64,000 nt of DNA from Flavobacterium flavigenum (lineage in GTDB: Bacteria; Bacteroidota; Bacteroidia; Flavobacteriales; Flavobacteriaceae), in contig NZ_CP114285.2 of assembly GCF_027111255.2 (NCBI RefSeq), forward strand, positions 1,240,001-1,304,000. Reading direction: 5' to 3'. Both the position numbers and the translations under genes were made by a program. Numbering within the stretch: the stretch's first letter is position 1; every line of letters begins with the position of its first letter. This document shows positions 38,766-48,370 of the stretch, piece after piece. The notes beneath the pieces are model-generated. The model saw nothing but the letters and a program-made list of their open reading frames with translations. It ran no database searches and was not told where the DNA came from.

Positions 38766-40571
38766 TTAAAATTGGAAAGTGTCATAATTAATTCTTTCCT
38801 TGTTTATTATTCTATTTCTCTCAATTACAAAATTTTTGACTATGGTATCATAAATATGTTGATAATCACTACCTTCAAGTTTCGAAATTTCAGTCGCCTT
38901 TTTTATTCCCATTTGATTATATGAAGTTCCTAATCTGAGTGCTTTTTTATTTGAAATAGAGAATATATATCTATCATGAAAGGGAGAACTTGAATCTGAT
39001 TTTGAAGCAAAAATAAATTCACTGATTGGAAAATTTTCAGATGACAATTGTTTCCACTTATTTAATGTTTCACTTTTTTCCAAAACCTTATTTCCTAAAA
39101 TAGACAATTCAACTTCATTATTAATTGAAGTAATTAATTTTATTAATTCCAAATCTTCGTAATCGAAATAGGAGTCAATAATTATAATGTTATCTTCAGA
39201 AATATTTAAAATCCAATCTTTAATAAATGATTTTGCTTTTTCACGCTCTCCTATTTCAATACTTAAATTACTACTTTCATCAATCATATTGAATTCAACA
39301 TCTCCTTTTTCTTTAAAATTGTGCATATGTAATCTTTTTAAAAACTCGAAATTTTCAAATGTACTTTTCAAATTTTCAACTAACAATTCTTTAATCTTTT
39401 CCTCTTCTATTTTTGGATAGACCTTCCTTGAAATATTTTCTAAATAGTATATATAGATAATAATTGATTTATCAATTGGAATACTGTATGAAACATCAAG
39501 AAATTTGTTGATGTCTCCAATTTTCTTTGGAGATAACTTATTAGAATTTAAAAGCATCAATGAATTAAATATTGCATATAGCATATTATGCTGATTTTCT
39601 TTCTCTTTTTCTTCAACGGTTTGATTGTTCTTTATCTTTTTTAATAATTCAAGTCTCGCATGATGCTTTTTAACAAGTCCTTTATTGTCTATTTTATCTA
39701 CACAGTCTACTGATTCTATTAACTCGTTACACAATTTTTCGTCAATTTTGTGAATTGTATCTATAAGATTTCTTTGATATTTATAAACTTCATACTTATC
39801 ATCTAAATTATTTGAAATTGTCAATGCTGACTTTACTACTCTACCCCATGCCGAATTATTGGTTGCATACATTATTTCGGAAATTTCATTAATTCTTTCT
39901 ATATATTCGTAAGTAACTTTTAAGGACTTTAAATCATCTATAATCTCATCAAATAATCTTTTCTTCTCTACAATCTTTGAGCTTTGTAAATTTTTAAGAA
40001 TAATTGACTTTATAAATATTCGATCAGATAAATTAGGTACATTTAGAGTATCATCATATATACCCTGAATTTTTTGAAAGTCTTTTTTAATCCTAATTAA
40101 TTGCAAAGTGCTTATTAATTTAAAACCTTGATGTTTGACATTTAACATTTCGGGTAATTTTGAATCAATAATTATTTCTAATTCGCTTACAACATAATTT
40201 ATCTGGGTACTTGATAAATTAGTTTCTCTATGCGTCATTTTATCACTGATTCTTTCAATGACCTTATAAATATCTATATCCCTCTCAATATTTCTAAGAA
40301 CAGCTATACATTTAGATAAATTATTATATGTAAAACCGGATATGGCAACTTTGTCCTCATATATTTTATATGGGTTCTTGTTATCCAAATAGAAAAGAGC
40401 TATTTTATAAAAAGCTTCATTCTTATGATGATATGAAAATTTTTTAATAATTCTATTTGCATAGTCCTCATTATTTATATAAACAAATATTACGATATTA
40501 GTATCCTCTAGATTAATTTTATCATTATTTAATAAAGGATAAATATTCTTTTCTAATAATTTACTACTAAG
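38766..40571 (-). pseudogene. 3' part of an IS21-disrupted STAND NTPase gene: helical region plus PLD-like domain
   Basis: This fragment holds the last ~600 codons of the gene whose 5' part lies at 43193-46264. No ATG opens it (TTG at 40388 is internal), and the frame stays open to the IS21 edge at 40571. Joining it to the 5' part after removing the IS and one 6-bp duplication keeps the frame exactly. The N-terminal two thirds are helical and TPR-like (FSYHHKNEAFYKIALFYL). The C-terminus is a phospholipase-D-like domain with DNIIIIDSYFDYEDL, FHDRYIF (His at 471 counting from the TTG) and LGTSYNQMG, matching HxK/R and GSxN motifs. In intact relatives this would be the nuclease or hydrolase effector. 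It is much more A/T-rich than its neighbours. Confidence 0.85.
40566..40571. repeat. Target site duplication, left copy
   Basis: ACTAAG directly abuts the left IS21 end. The same six bases follow the right end at 43214-43219. Confidence 0.9.
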
Positions 40572-40577
40572 TGGAAA

Positions 40578-40672
40578 AACCGGTCAATTTGACCACCTAA
40601 TTCCGGAGTAAATTGACCACCCGTTCCGGAGCAAACTGACCCCCTAATTCCGGAGCAAATTGACCACCAAGT
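40578..40672. repeat. Four transposase-binding-type repeats at left IS21 end
   Basis: Four copies of a CCGGxxxAAATTGACCACC-like box begin at 40580, 40603, 40626 and 40650. Four diverged inverted copies occupy the right end (about 43108-43213). Confidence 0.8.
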
Positions 40673-40751
40673 TTTGTGGTGAATTAAGTATTAAAAACTA
40701 TTGATTTTTTCATGTTGTTAGAACCATACATTCGTTAAAAATTTACGGATT

Positions 40752-42299
40752 ATGGCAAACAAAATAACAGACATGAGTAAAATTAGAAAAGTAATTAAAT
40801 TCTATTGTAATGGAAAGAGTAAGTTATTTATAAGTAGCTACTTATCCCTTTCAAGAAATACGGTAAAGAAATATATTTCTTTATTTGAAGTTCTCGAATT
40901 AAGCTTTGAATTAATCGACCAAAAAACCGATGCAGAGCTGGAACTTTTATTCTCCCAGACTAGTGTAGAGGCCATTAGCCCGAGATTACAGACACTTTAT
41001 GATTTTTTTCCTAAAATGGAACGTGAACTAAAAAAAGTTGGCGTTACCGTACAGCATATGTGGGAACAATATATTGCTGTAAATCCTGATGGTTATCGAA
41101 CTTCACAATTTCATTATCATTACAATATATGGGGCAAACGAGTTAATCCGGTCATGCATATGAACCATAAGGCTGGTGATAAAATGTATGTTGATTATGC
41201 CGGAAAGACACTCTCAATTATTGATATAGATACTGGAGAAGTCAAAGAAGTACAATTTTTTGTAGCAATATTGGGCGCTAGCCAATACACGTATGCTGAA
41301 GCTTCCATGAGCCAGCAAAAGGAATACTTTGTTGACTCGGTAGAAAATGCCATGCGCTTTTTTGAAGGCACTCCTGTCGCCATTGTTCCAGATAATTTAA
41401 AATCTGCCGTAATAAAAAGCAGTCGTTTTGAACCGACAATCAATGAAACCCTGGCTGATTTAGCAGAACATTACGAAACCACAATTTTACCTGCCAGAGC
41501 TTACAGACCCAGAGACAAATCATTAGTTGAAGGAGCTGTTAAGATATTATATCGAAGGATTTATGTAACCATAAAAGAAACTAAGTTCTTTTCTCTGGAA
41601 GAATTAAACCAGCAGATCTGGGATTTACTTGACTCTCACAATAACAGAAAACTAACAGGACGCCCTTATTCCCGTTTTGAATTATTTTTAGAAGACGAGA
41701 AAGAAAAACTGCGTCCACTCCCACAAGATCGTTTTGAAATTAAATACCAGTCTTTTGCAACAGTAATGCAAAACGGTCATGTTCAATTAAGCCAGGACAA
41801 AAACTATTACAGCGTTCCGTATCAATATGTAAAGAAGAAAGCCAAGCTGTTATATACCAAATCAACGGTAGAGATTTATTATAAATACAATCGAATAGCT
41901 GTACATCCAAGAAACTACAAACCTTATGTCTATACAACAACTCCTGAGCATTTAGCCAGTACACATCAATTTGTAGCCCAATGGAGTGCTGCCCGCTTCA
42001 TTGAATGGGCTAATAATATTGATGAGTCAGTAGGAGAATATATAATGCAGATAATCGAAAGCAGAAATCATCCAGAACAGGCTTATAAAAGCTGTTTAGG
42101 AATACTGAATTTTGAAAAAAAGGTAGGCAGACAGCGATTAATAAATGCCTGCAGGCGGGCACTTGATTTTAAAATTTACAATTTTAAGACCATACAAAAC
42201 ATTTTAGAAAACAACTTGGATCATATTGATTTTGATCAAGAACCTGAGCAGGAACTTCCCGATCACAGTAACATAAGAGGAAAACACTATTATAACTAA
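40752..42299 (+). CDS. istA: IS21-family transposase IstA
   Basis: 515 aa. An N-terminal helix-turn-helix (KVIKFYCNGKSKLFISSYLSLSRNTVKKYI) is followed by a DDE integrase core: MYVDYAGKTL (first Asp), AIVPDNLKSAV (second Asp) and ARAYRPRDKSLVEGAVKILY (Glu). Normal length for the family. It carries out strand transfer together with IstB. It is followed after 16 bp by istB. The protein looks intact. Confidence 0.95.
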   Translation: MANKITDMSKIRKVIKFYCNGKSKLFISSYLSLSRNTVKKYISLFEVLELSFELIDQKTDAELELLFSQTSVEAISPRLQTLYDFFPKMERELKKVGVTVQHMWEQYIAVNPDGYRTSQFHYHYNIWGKRVNPVMHMNHKAGDKMYVDYAGKTLSIIDIDTGEVKEVQFFVAILGASQYTYAEASMSQQKEYFVDSVENAMRFFEGTPVAIVPDNLKSAVIKSSRFEPTINETLADLAEHYETTILPARAYRPRDKSLVEGAVKILYRRIYVTIKETKFFSLEELNQQIWDLLDSHNNRKLTGRPYSRFELFLEDEKEKLRPLPQDRFEIKYQSFATVMQNGHVQLSQDKNYYSVPYQYVKKKAKLLYTKSTVEIYYKYNRIAVHPRNYKPYVYTTTPEHLASTHQFVAQWSAARFIEWANNIDESVGEYIMQIIESRNHPEQAYKSCLGILNFEKKVGRQRLINACRRALDFKIYNFKTIQNILENNLDHIDFDQEPEQELPDHSNIRGKHYYN

Positions 42300-42315
42300 A
42301 TTAAATCTTGAAAAA

Positions 42316-43053
42316 ATGAATGAATCCACAGTAACCAAAATGAAACAAATGAAGCTTTATGGCATGTTTAATGCTTTTAAAACAGCCATTGAAAGCGGGA
42401 AAACAGATCATTATACCCTTGACCAGTTTGTATCGATGATTATTGATGCAGAATGGGATGAAAGGTACAATCGTCGTATTGAACGAAGTATCACTAATGC
42501 CAAATTCCATTACAAATCAAATATTGAAAGTATCAATTTTGATGTATCACGTAACCTGGACCGAAACATGGTACTGCGTCTGGCAGAATGCGAATTTATA
42601 GAGAAAAACGAAAACATTTTAATCACTGGAAGCACCGGTGTCGGTAAAAGTTATTTAGGTACTGCATTAGGTTATCAAGCCTGTATACAGGGTTTTAAGG
42701 TAAGTTATTTTAATACCTCAAAATTGTTCGCTAGACTAAAAATGGCTAAAGCAGATGGTACTTATCTACGGGAACTTACCAAAATACAAAGACAGGATGT
42801 TATAATACTTGATGATTTTGGACTTCAGGCACTTGACAGCCATAACCGAATTACTCTTTTGGAGATCATAGAGGACAGGCATAATAACGGCTCTATAATC
42901 GTGACATCACAAATACCAGTTCAAGGCTGGTATGATATAATTGGAGAAAAAACGATAGCCGATGCAATATTAGACAGACTTATACACCAATCTCATAGGC
43001 TTGAATTACATGGAGAATCCATGAGAAAGAAAAGAGGAATAAACAAAGAGTGA
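42316..43053 (+). CDS. istB: IS21-family ATP-binding helper IstB
   Basis: 245 aa, AAA+ ATPase related to DnaC. Walker A is ILITGSTGVGKSYLGTALG and Walker B is DVIILDDFGLQALD, followed by the family segment LLEIIEDRHNNGSIIVTSQIPVQGWYD. It regulates target choice and stimulates IstA. Intact and in the usual order after istA. Confidence 0.95.
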   Translation: MNESTVTKMKQMKLYGMFNAFKTAIESGKTDHYTLDQFVSMIIDAEWDERYNRRIERSITNAKFHYKSNIESINFDVSRNLDRNMVLRLAECEFIEKNENILITGSTGVGKSYLGTALGYQACIQGFKVSYFNTSKLFARLKMAKADGTYLRELTKIQRQDVIILDDFGLQALDSHNRITLLEIIEDRHNNGSIIVTSQIPVQGWYDIIGEKTIADAILDRLIHQSHRLELHGESMRKKRGINKE

Positions 43054-43192
43054 TATTTTATTATATTTGAATACTAATTAACAGATGAAAAAATATAGTT
43101 TTTAATCAAAACGGAGGTGCTCACTTTGCACCGGAATTAGGTGGTCATTTTGAACTGGAATCAGGTGCTCACTTTAAAACGGAATGGGGTGA

Positions 43193-46100
43193 TCAATATA
43201 ACCGGAATTTGCAACTAAGATCATTATGATTGTGTAAATGAAAAATAAAACCTAATTTTGAAAAATAGTCTAGTCTGGCTAAATCTGATGGTATTTTATT
43301 TATTGCAATAATTATATTGTCTATATATTGTTCAATATTTACTTTCTTCTCAATTAAACTTTCTAAAGAAAATATTAGATATTCCAAATTATAATGATAG
43401 CTCTTACAATATAATTCAGAGTAAAAAACATCACTATCTTTAATATTTTTTATTTGGCTATAAATCTCGGTAGTAAAATGAATATCAAATTCTGCCAACT
43501 CAGCACAAATTGTATTAACTATTTCATATCGTGTCCAATCTTGTGAAAAAGCATTTATAAGTACTTTTAATCTGTCTTTTGTAGCAGTAAAATCTTTTCT
43601 ATTAGTTTGGATATTTTTTTTAAATATCTTGAAAAGTAGAATGTTTAAATAGACAAGCGAGGAATCTGAATTTAATTCTTTTTCAATTGAAAAATATATC
43701 TCTTTAATTTTTATTAAAAAATGATTTTTCAATGAGTCCTCTTCTGCAAATTTTTCAAAAATTAATGATACCGCCCATGATTTGAAATATATTTCATTAA
43801 ACAAATTTAAATGAGAAATTAAATTTTCAATATTTATAAATTTAACGTCAACATTATCAATACTATTTTCAATACCAGTTAATAAACAAAAATCTCTACT
43901 AACTGAATTATTTAATCTTTTAGAAATATCCACTGCGAAATGTAAATCAACAGAGCTAATGTTTTTAATCACATTTGTAAATACCAATTTTTGATTCGCT
44001 GTACATTGAATTAATGAGTCAACAGTGATATTTAGAATATTATAATTTTTTGATCTTAAATTTTTTAAAATGGGACTATTACATTTAAACAAAGATTTGT
44101 AAACTAAAGATAAACTTTCAGCTTTTATTAGCAAATCTTCCTCTGTTTCAATTTCTGATATTATTTCGTCTAAAATTTCAAATGATTTATCTGGGGCTTC
44201 AGATAGTTTAATGTTGAAAATATTGATTTTGTATCGAATTTTATTTATGAACAACCCCTTATCAATTATTAATTGATCTATTGAGTTTAGTTTTTTCAAT
44301 AGATTTTTCTTATCATCAATGCTTTTTACAAGTAATATTTTTGAAGACAATAGAATTAATATTTCCAAGTTTATCAAATTATTTACATTTGACGATAATA
44401 AAATATCAAAGGTTTTATCTATAAGTTTTTCTAAACCTTCAGTAGCAGTTTTAATATTTTCTAAATATAACCTTGTTAACTTTATTTTCTCAATTGAATC
44501 ATCAATTTTATCAATCTCATTAAGAATTTTATCTAAGGAAAAATTGCTTAAAATGTATCCTAAAGCACGAGCAATCTTTCGTGATTTTATATTATTAAAT
44601 TTTTCTAACTTTTCATTTGCTGATTCTTTCTTGTCATTATCAACTTCGTTATTTAACGACATCATAGAAAGTTTGGCAACTATTAAATCATTTATATTAG
44701 AACTATCAATCTCTTTATTGTCAAGAATTTTCAAAGCCATTGATGGATCAATGTATAAAAGATCAGAAACGATGTCATATATATCATCTCCACTATTAGA
44801 AAAATCACTGTTCTCAAATAGATCTTCAATATCAGAAAGTAAAATTTCTTCAATTATATTATTGTCTAGTTTTTGCTTTTTAGCAATTAAACAATATAGT
44901 TTTAATCTTTCGACATTGATAACAGACTTATTTGCTATGTTTAATGCGCCATCATAATCTTTGAAAGCTAACTTGGTGGTAACATCTGATAATAGCTCTA
45001 AATTATTTTGTAAATAATTAAAAAAACTGCCTTTTATTGATAAATGAACTAAATTGTTTTGTAATTTTAATTGATTAGATGCATTATTTCCAATATTAAT
45101 TATGGAATTTATTTTATTTAAGTTACCGGTATGTCTAAATGAATTAATTAAAAGTTCATCAGTCATTTCAGAATGTATATCAGTCCATCTTTTTCTGTCA
45201 AAAAGTAGTTTTATTAGTTCTATTTTCTTATCCAAGTCGGACGTCTTATTCAATAATTTGATTAAACCATTTTCAACCCAATCTAAATTATTATTAAATT
45301 TTTCTGAAATAGAAATTTTATATGAATCTGAAATAAAGCTCAAATTATTACCTTCACATTTAACAAAATCTATATTTGATAATATTTGAGATATCTGTTC
45401 TTTATCTATTTCCATTATAAATGAAATATCCTCTAAAGATATTTTATTTGGACTTAATGATAATAATGACAATATCTTAGCAATAGTATCATTAGATAAG
45501 TCGATTTTTTCTAATTCAATATTAATCCACTCCTTATAATTTTCTGATTCCATTATCTTTGATAAGGAGATGTTTTTTTCCAGTTGTCTTTTAATTAAAA
45601 ACAATCGTGATGGAAGTCCTCTAGTAATTTTAAAAATATCATCTTCCTCTCTTTGACTTATTTCAGATACATTGAGATAATATTTAATGTCATTTATAGA
45701 AATTCCTACAACTTTTATGCTTGTTGATAAATTAATTTTGCTAAGACCCTTAATTTCCTTTTTAAAGATTGCATCATCACCTGTAATAATATATCGAAAC
45801 TCCGTCTGTCCTAAAAATAAAAGTTCTTCTATTTCTTTTAGTAGACCAACAGAGTCACTTAATCCATCAATTACAAAATAAATTTTTTTGCCCTTGTAAT
45901 TTTTTCTTAGTTTAGTAAGCAATGTACGATAGCGGTCAATATTAAGTTCGTCATTATCAATTTCGTCTAATTTAAAACCTACTTGATTAATTATATTCTC
46001 TAAAAAATAATTAACTGAATAATCCATTTTGTTATGAGGATTAAAAAAAACAGAAAAAGTTATTTTATCGAATTTTTTTACAAATTCTTGACAGATAATT

Positions 46101-46264
46101 GTTTTTCCAGAGCCTTCTTCCCCTTTTAAAAATACAACCTGATTATCATTTAAGAGCTCTTCTAATTCTGTAATATATTGTTTTCTATCTATCGACGGAA
46201 CAATATTATAGTTAAATCCCATTGAAAAATCGTAGGTGTGTAGTACTTTTGCTTCCAAAGACAT
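43193..46264 (-). pseudogene. 5' part of an IS21-disrupted STAND NTPase gene
   Basis: The first 1017 codons of a predicted 1616-residue protein; the last six residues and the stop come from the IS21 end. From the ATG at 46264, a short lead is followed by a STAND/NACHT-type NTPase: Walker A FLKGEEGSGKT (residues 46-55), Walker B KKIYFVIDGLSD (Asp133), and a winged-helix-like segment near 255-320. The rest is a long helical, repeat-like region typical of TPR or HEAT sensor domains. No effector precedes the NTPase; the effector is the PLD-like domain on the other side of the IS. Such proteins (Avs and relatives) sense phage products. As it stands the gene can only make a truncated protein. Strikingly A/T-rich. 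Confidence 0.85.
43214..43219. repeat. Target site duplication, right copy
   Basis: ACTAAG follows the right IS21 end and matches 40566-40571 exactly. Confidence 0.9.
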
Positions 46265-46370
46265 TTTAAATTTATTTTATTAATTAAGAAAGAAATTTCG
46301 TAAATATAGAAAATAATTAATCCCTTTTAATTAAAAGAAAAAATAAAGGTGTTGAATTATTAGAATTATT

Positions 46371-46497
46371 TTAATTGTATGGGTTCAGAATTCCTTTAGC
46401 ACTAAATTTATTTCCCAAATTATTTCCATTATAAATGTACTGAGTTTTATGATCTAAGTAAGTGCTTCCTTCTTCACTATCTGTTTTTTATAAAATT
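46371..46497 (-). pseudogene. Short orphan coding-like fragment
   Basis: On the minus strand a 41-codon frame without start reads KTDSEEGSTYLDHKTQYIYN and ends KGILNPYN before a stop. Its residue pattern looks coding, but I do not recognise a family. It lies among other decayed sequence upstream of the STAND gene. Confidence 0.2.
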
Positions 46498-46559
46498 CCA
46501 AATCATATATTTCATTGATAACAGCCACTATTTCTTTTTCTTTCATTAAAATGATTCGA

Positions 46560-46715
46560 TAAGTGGTTACAATGAGTTATTAAATAGTGCCATCTTATCT
46601 GTTCACTTAATTTTCAGCGGGTACTACTCTAAATTTTTTTTCAGTTAGTCATATCCATAGGAGTGAATCGCAGTCTCACGATTCTTGTTCTGTTTGAATT
46701 TTCTCTTTCCATCAT
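46560..46715 (-). pseudogene. Decayed mobC (plasmid mobilisation relaxosome protein)
   Basis: From ATG 46715 the minus strand reads MMERENSNRTRIVRLRFTP and then, interrupted by three stops in the same frame, KKI*SSTR*KLSEQIRWHYL. This follows the Bacteroidetes MobC pattern RTRIVxxRxTPxEY...KKWKASTCRKLSEYxRRHLF closely. It indicates that a mobilisable plasmid or integrative element once occupied this site. Only the first ~50 codons can be recognised. Confidence 0.5.
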
Positions 46716-46880
46716 TTTTCCTTTTCATTGTTTGCAAACTCTTCTTCTTTGAATGTCTCCACCATCGAGTTCCCAGGTAATGGGTGGCTATAATGGACAT
46801 ATTCTGTACATAATACTATTCTGGTTAGCTTTTTTTTGAGAATCCTTTTTTATCATAAATTTTTTCAAAAGAAAAAGGGG

Positions 46881-47016
46881 AAAAAGAAAGCAGTTGCAAA
46901 ATTGGAAATGAATAAATGGAGTGATATAAATCTCGAAGGGTGGTAAGGCGAGGAACGAGGCTTGTCATTATACGCACTTCGTTTTTCAATTTCCAATAAC
47001 TTGGGTTGCTTTTTCT
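46881..47016. other. Candidate oriT-like inverted-repeat region
   Basis: Outer arms share attggaaat (46901-46909) and atttccaat (46989-46997), flanked by looser matches (aaagaaagca / tgctttttctt). The inner part is unusually G-rich (gaagggtggtaaggcgagga) for this region. It lies just upstream of the mobC remnant, where an origin of transfer would be expected. No nick site can be named. Confidence 0.25.
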
Positions 47017-47141
47017 TCTTTTTTAAGAAAATTTAATCGCCTCTATCTATACTAACATAAGAAAATGACGAAAGAATTATAATAGAAAACAAAAAAGAGA
47101 CTTGAAGTCTCTTTGTGGAATTAATGTATCTTTATAACAGA

Positions 47142-47561
47142 TTATTTATTGATTAGTTTTTCAAGTCTTGTCATCATTTCATCTTTCTCTTTTAACATAC
47201 GCTCGTACAAAGCGATTTTCTCATCATATAACTGAACAATTTTATCAACGGGATTGAAAGAAGGTTGGTAGCTAAATCCGGAAGCAACCGCATTATCCTT
47301 AAAGTCTTGAAAGGAATAAGTATTTGCAATAACATTCACAGCCTGCTCCTCATCAAAATTCTGAAAAGCCTCAACTGGTATTTTTAATACAGCTGAGATT
47401 TGTTTTAGCAGATTGTCTTCAATTACATCTTTCTGCTCCAGCATAGAAATTTTCTTTTGGTTCCAGTCTTCTCCCAGATCATAAGCCAATGCCTCCTGCT
47501 TGATGTTAAGCATTTCTCTAAAACGTTTTACGTTTCTTCCCTGATGTATTTTTTGTTCCAT
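47142..47561 (-). CDS. XRE-family helix-turn-helix regulator
   Basis: 139 aa from the ATG at 47561 (MEQKIHQGRNVKRFREMLNI), where relatives begin; an upstream ATG at 47624 would add 21 residues. The N-terminal HTH spans about residues 8-65 (FREMLNIKQEALAYDLG ... QKKISMLEQKDVIEDNLLKQI). The C-terminus (KIVQLYDEKIALYERMLKEKDEMMTRLEKL) is a coiled coil, probably for dimerisation. It is divergent from a two-gene unit, with four TATCC boxes phased at 11, 21 and 20 bp in the spacer, so it likely controls itself and that unit. Confidence 0.85.
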   Translation of the reverse strand: MEQKIHQGRNVKRFREMLNIKQEALAYDLGEDWNQKKISMLEQKDVIEDNLLKQISAVLKIPVEAFQNFDEEQAVNVIANTYSFQDFKDNAVASGFSYQPSFNPVDKIVQLYDEKIALYERMLKEKDEMMTRLEKLINK

Positions 47562-47635
47562 AGCGAGTACAATTTCTGAAGGCTCAAAGATAAAGCCATC
47601 TGTATTAAAAAGTGTGAATTTCAAAGATAAAAAAA

Positions 47636-47692
47636 TATCCGTAAAATATCCCTTTGTTCAGATAGTATATCCAAATCAGGAATAGTTTATCC
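47636..47692. promoter_or_regulatory. Four helically phased TATCC boxes, candidate operators
   Basis: TATCC occurs at 47636-47640, 47647-47651, 47668-47672 and 47688-47692 in the divergent spacer. Spacings of 11, 21 and 20 bp put all four on about the same face of the helix. Binding by the adjacent XRE regulator is a reasonable guess. Confidence 0.4.
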
Positions 47693-47737
47693 TTTTGAAA
47701 GAATAGAACTTCGTTGGTGAATCGTAAGCTACTCACT

Positions 47738-48370
47738 ATGAAAAAGAATAAAAACTATAAGACAGAAAAAAGGCTTATAAAAACAAGGACACAAGCAAAA
47801 AAGGTATTAAGTATGTTTTGGCAGGATCCTGAAAAAATGAATATCGAAAAAGGAATTGCAACACTGCTCAATAAACTCAACAATCCCGGGCTCAACCTGT
47901 TATTCGACAACTATCCTGATCTTTTAGAGCAATACGGTTTACAGGAACTGCTTTCAGGTAATCTGGAAATCCCTAACACCAAAATACAGGACGTCAAGAC
48001 CGCAGGACTGCTTACGTGTCTGGAATTACTGGTCTATTTTTGTCATGACCTGAAAGAAAACCCAAATCCGGCTGACAAGCATTTTGATAGCCTCCGGTAT
48101 ATTTTAAAATCCATTACAGCATCACAATTTGTAAAAGAATTGCTTCTTGTTGTAATCACAGTGACAGGAGTAGACTATTATAAAAAATATCGGCAGAAAA
48201 TAGAGCACTTCGATTTTGACAAACAAAACGCCATACTTCTGGAAAACGACCCTGAACTGCAGGAACACCTCAGCCTGATGGTTTGGTTTGCAATGTCCAG
48301 GCTGTTTATAGAGTCAGTATACGTGTATTTCGACCATCCAAAACAAAACCATAAAACCAAAACCGTATGA
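47738..48370 (+). CDS. Hypothetical helical protein, first gene of a coupled pair
   Basis: 210 aa from ATG 47738 (MKKNKNYKTEKRLIKTRTQA); a GTG at 47714 is less likely. The N-terminus is very basic; the rest is predicted helical and carries one hydrophobic stretch (VKELLLVVITVTGV) near residue 135. I recognise no family. Its stop overlaps the next start by 4 bp (ATGA), which signals translational coupling, so the two products probably act together. It is controlled from the operator-rich spacer shared with the XRE gene. Confidence 0.75.
   Translation: MKKNKNYKTEKRLIKTRTQAKKVLSMFWQDPEKMNIEKGIATLLNKLNNPGLNLLFDNYPDLLEQYGLQELLSGNLEIPNTKIQDVKTAGLLTCLELLVYFCHDLKENPNPADKHFDSLRYILKSITASQFVKELLLVVITVTGVDYYKKYRQKIEHFDFDKQNAILLENDPELQEHLSLMVWFAMSRLFIESVYVYFDHPKQNHKTKTV

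Larger units (their letters stand above)
40572..43213 (+). mobile_element. IS21-family insertion sequence, complete
   Basis: A 2642-bp element. The ends begin TGGAAAAACCGG (left) and, read inward from the right, TGCAAATTCCGG; the inverted repeats match over about 26 bases with some substitutions. It is flanked by a perfect 6-bp duplication ACTAAG. Inside are istA and istB on the + strand. Behind each terminus the CCGG-type box repeats four times at a 23-24 bp period (left: 40580, 40603, 40626, 40650), the multi-site layout known for IS21 transposase binding. Both genes are intact, so the element may still be active. Confidence 0.93.

Noticed and set aside
40578..40672. Short periodic repeats considered as a CRISPR remnant
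   Set aside because: The 23-24 bp period has no unique spacers, and diverged inverted copies lie at the other IS21 end, so these are transposase-binding sites.
44319..45881. Plus-strand frames up to 212 codons opposite the STAND gene
   Set aside because: Low-complexity Ser/Leu/Ile-rich products expected from the complement of an A/T-rich helical gene; no start context.
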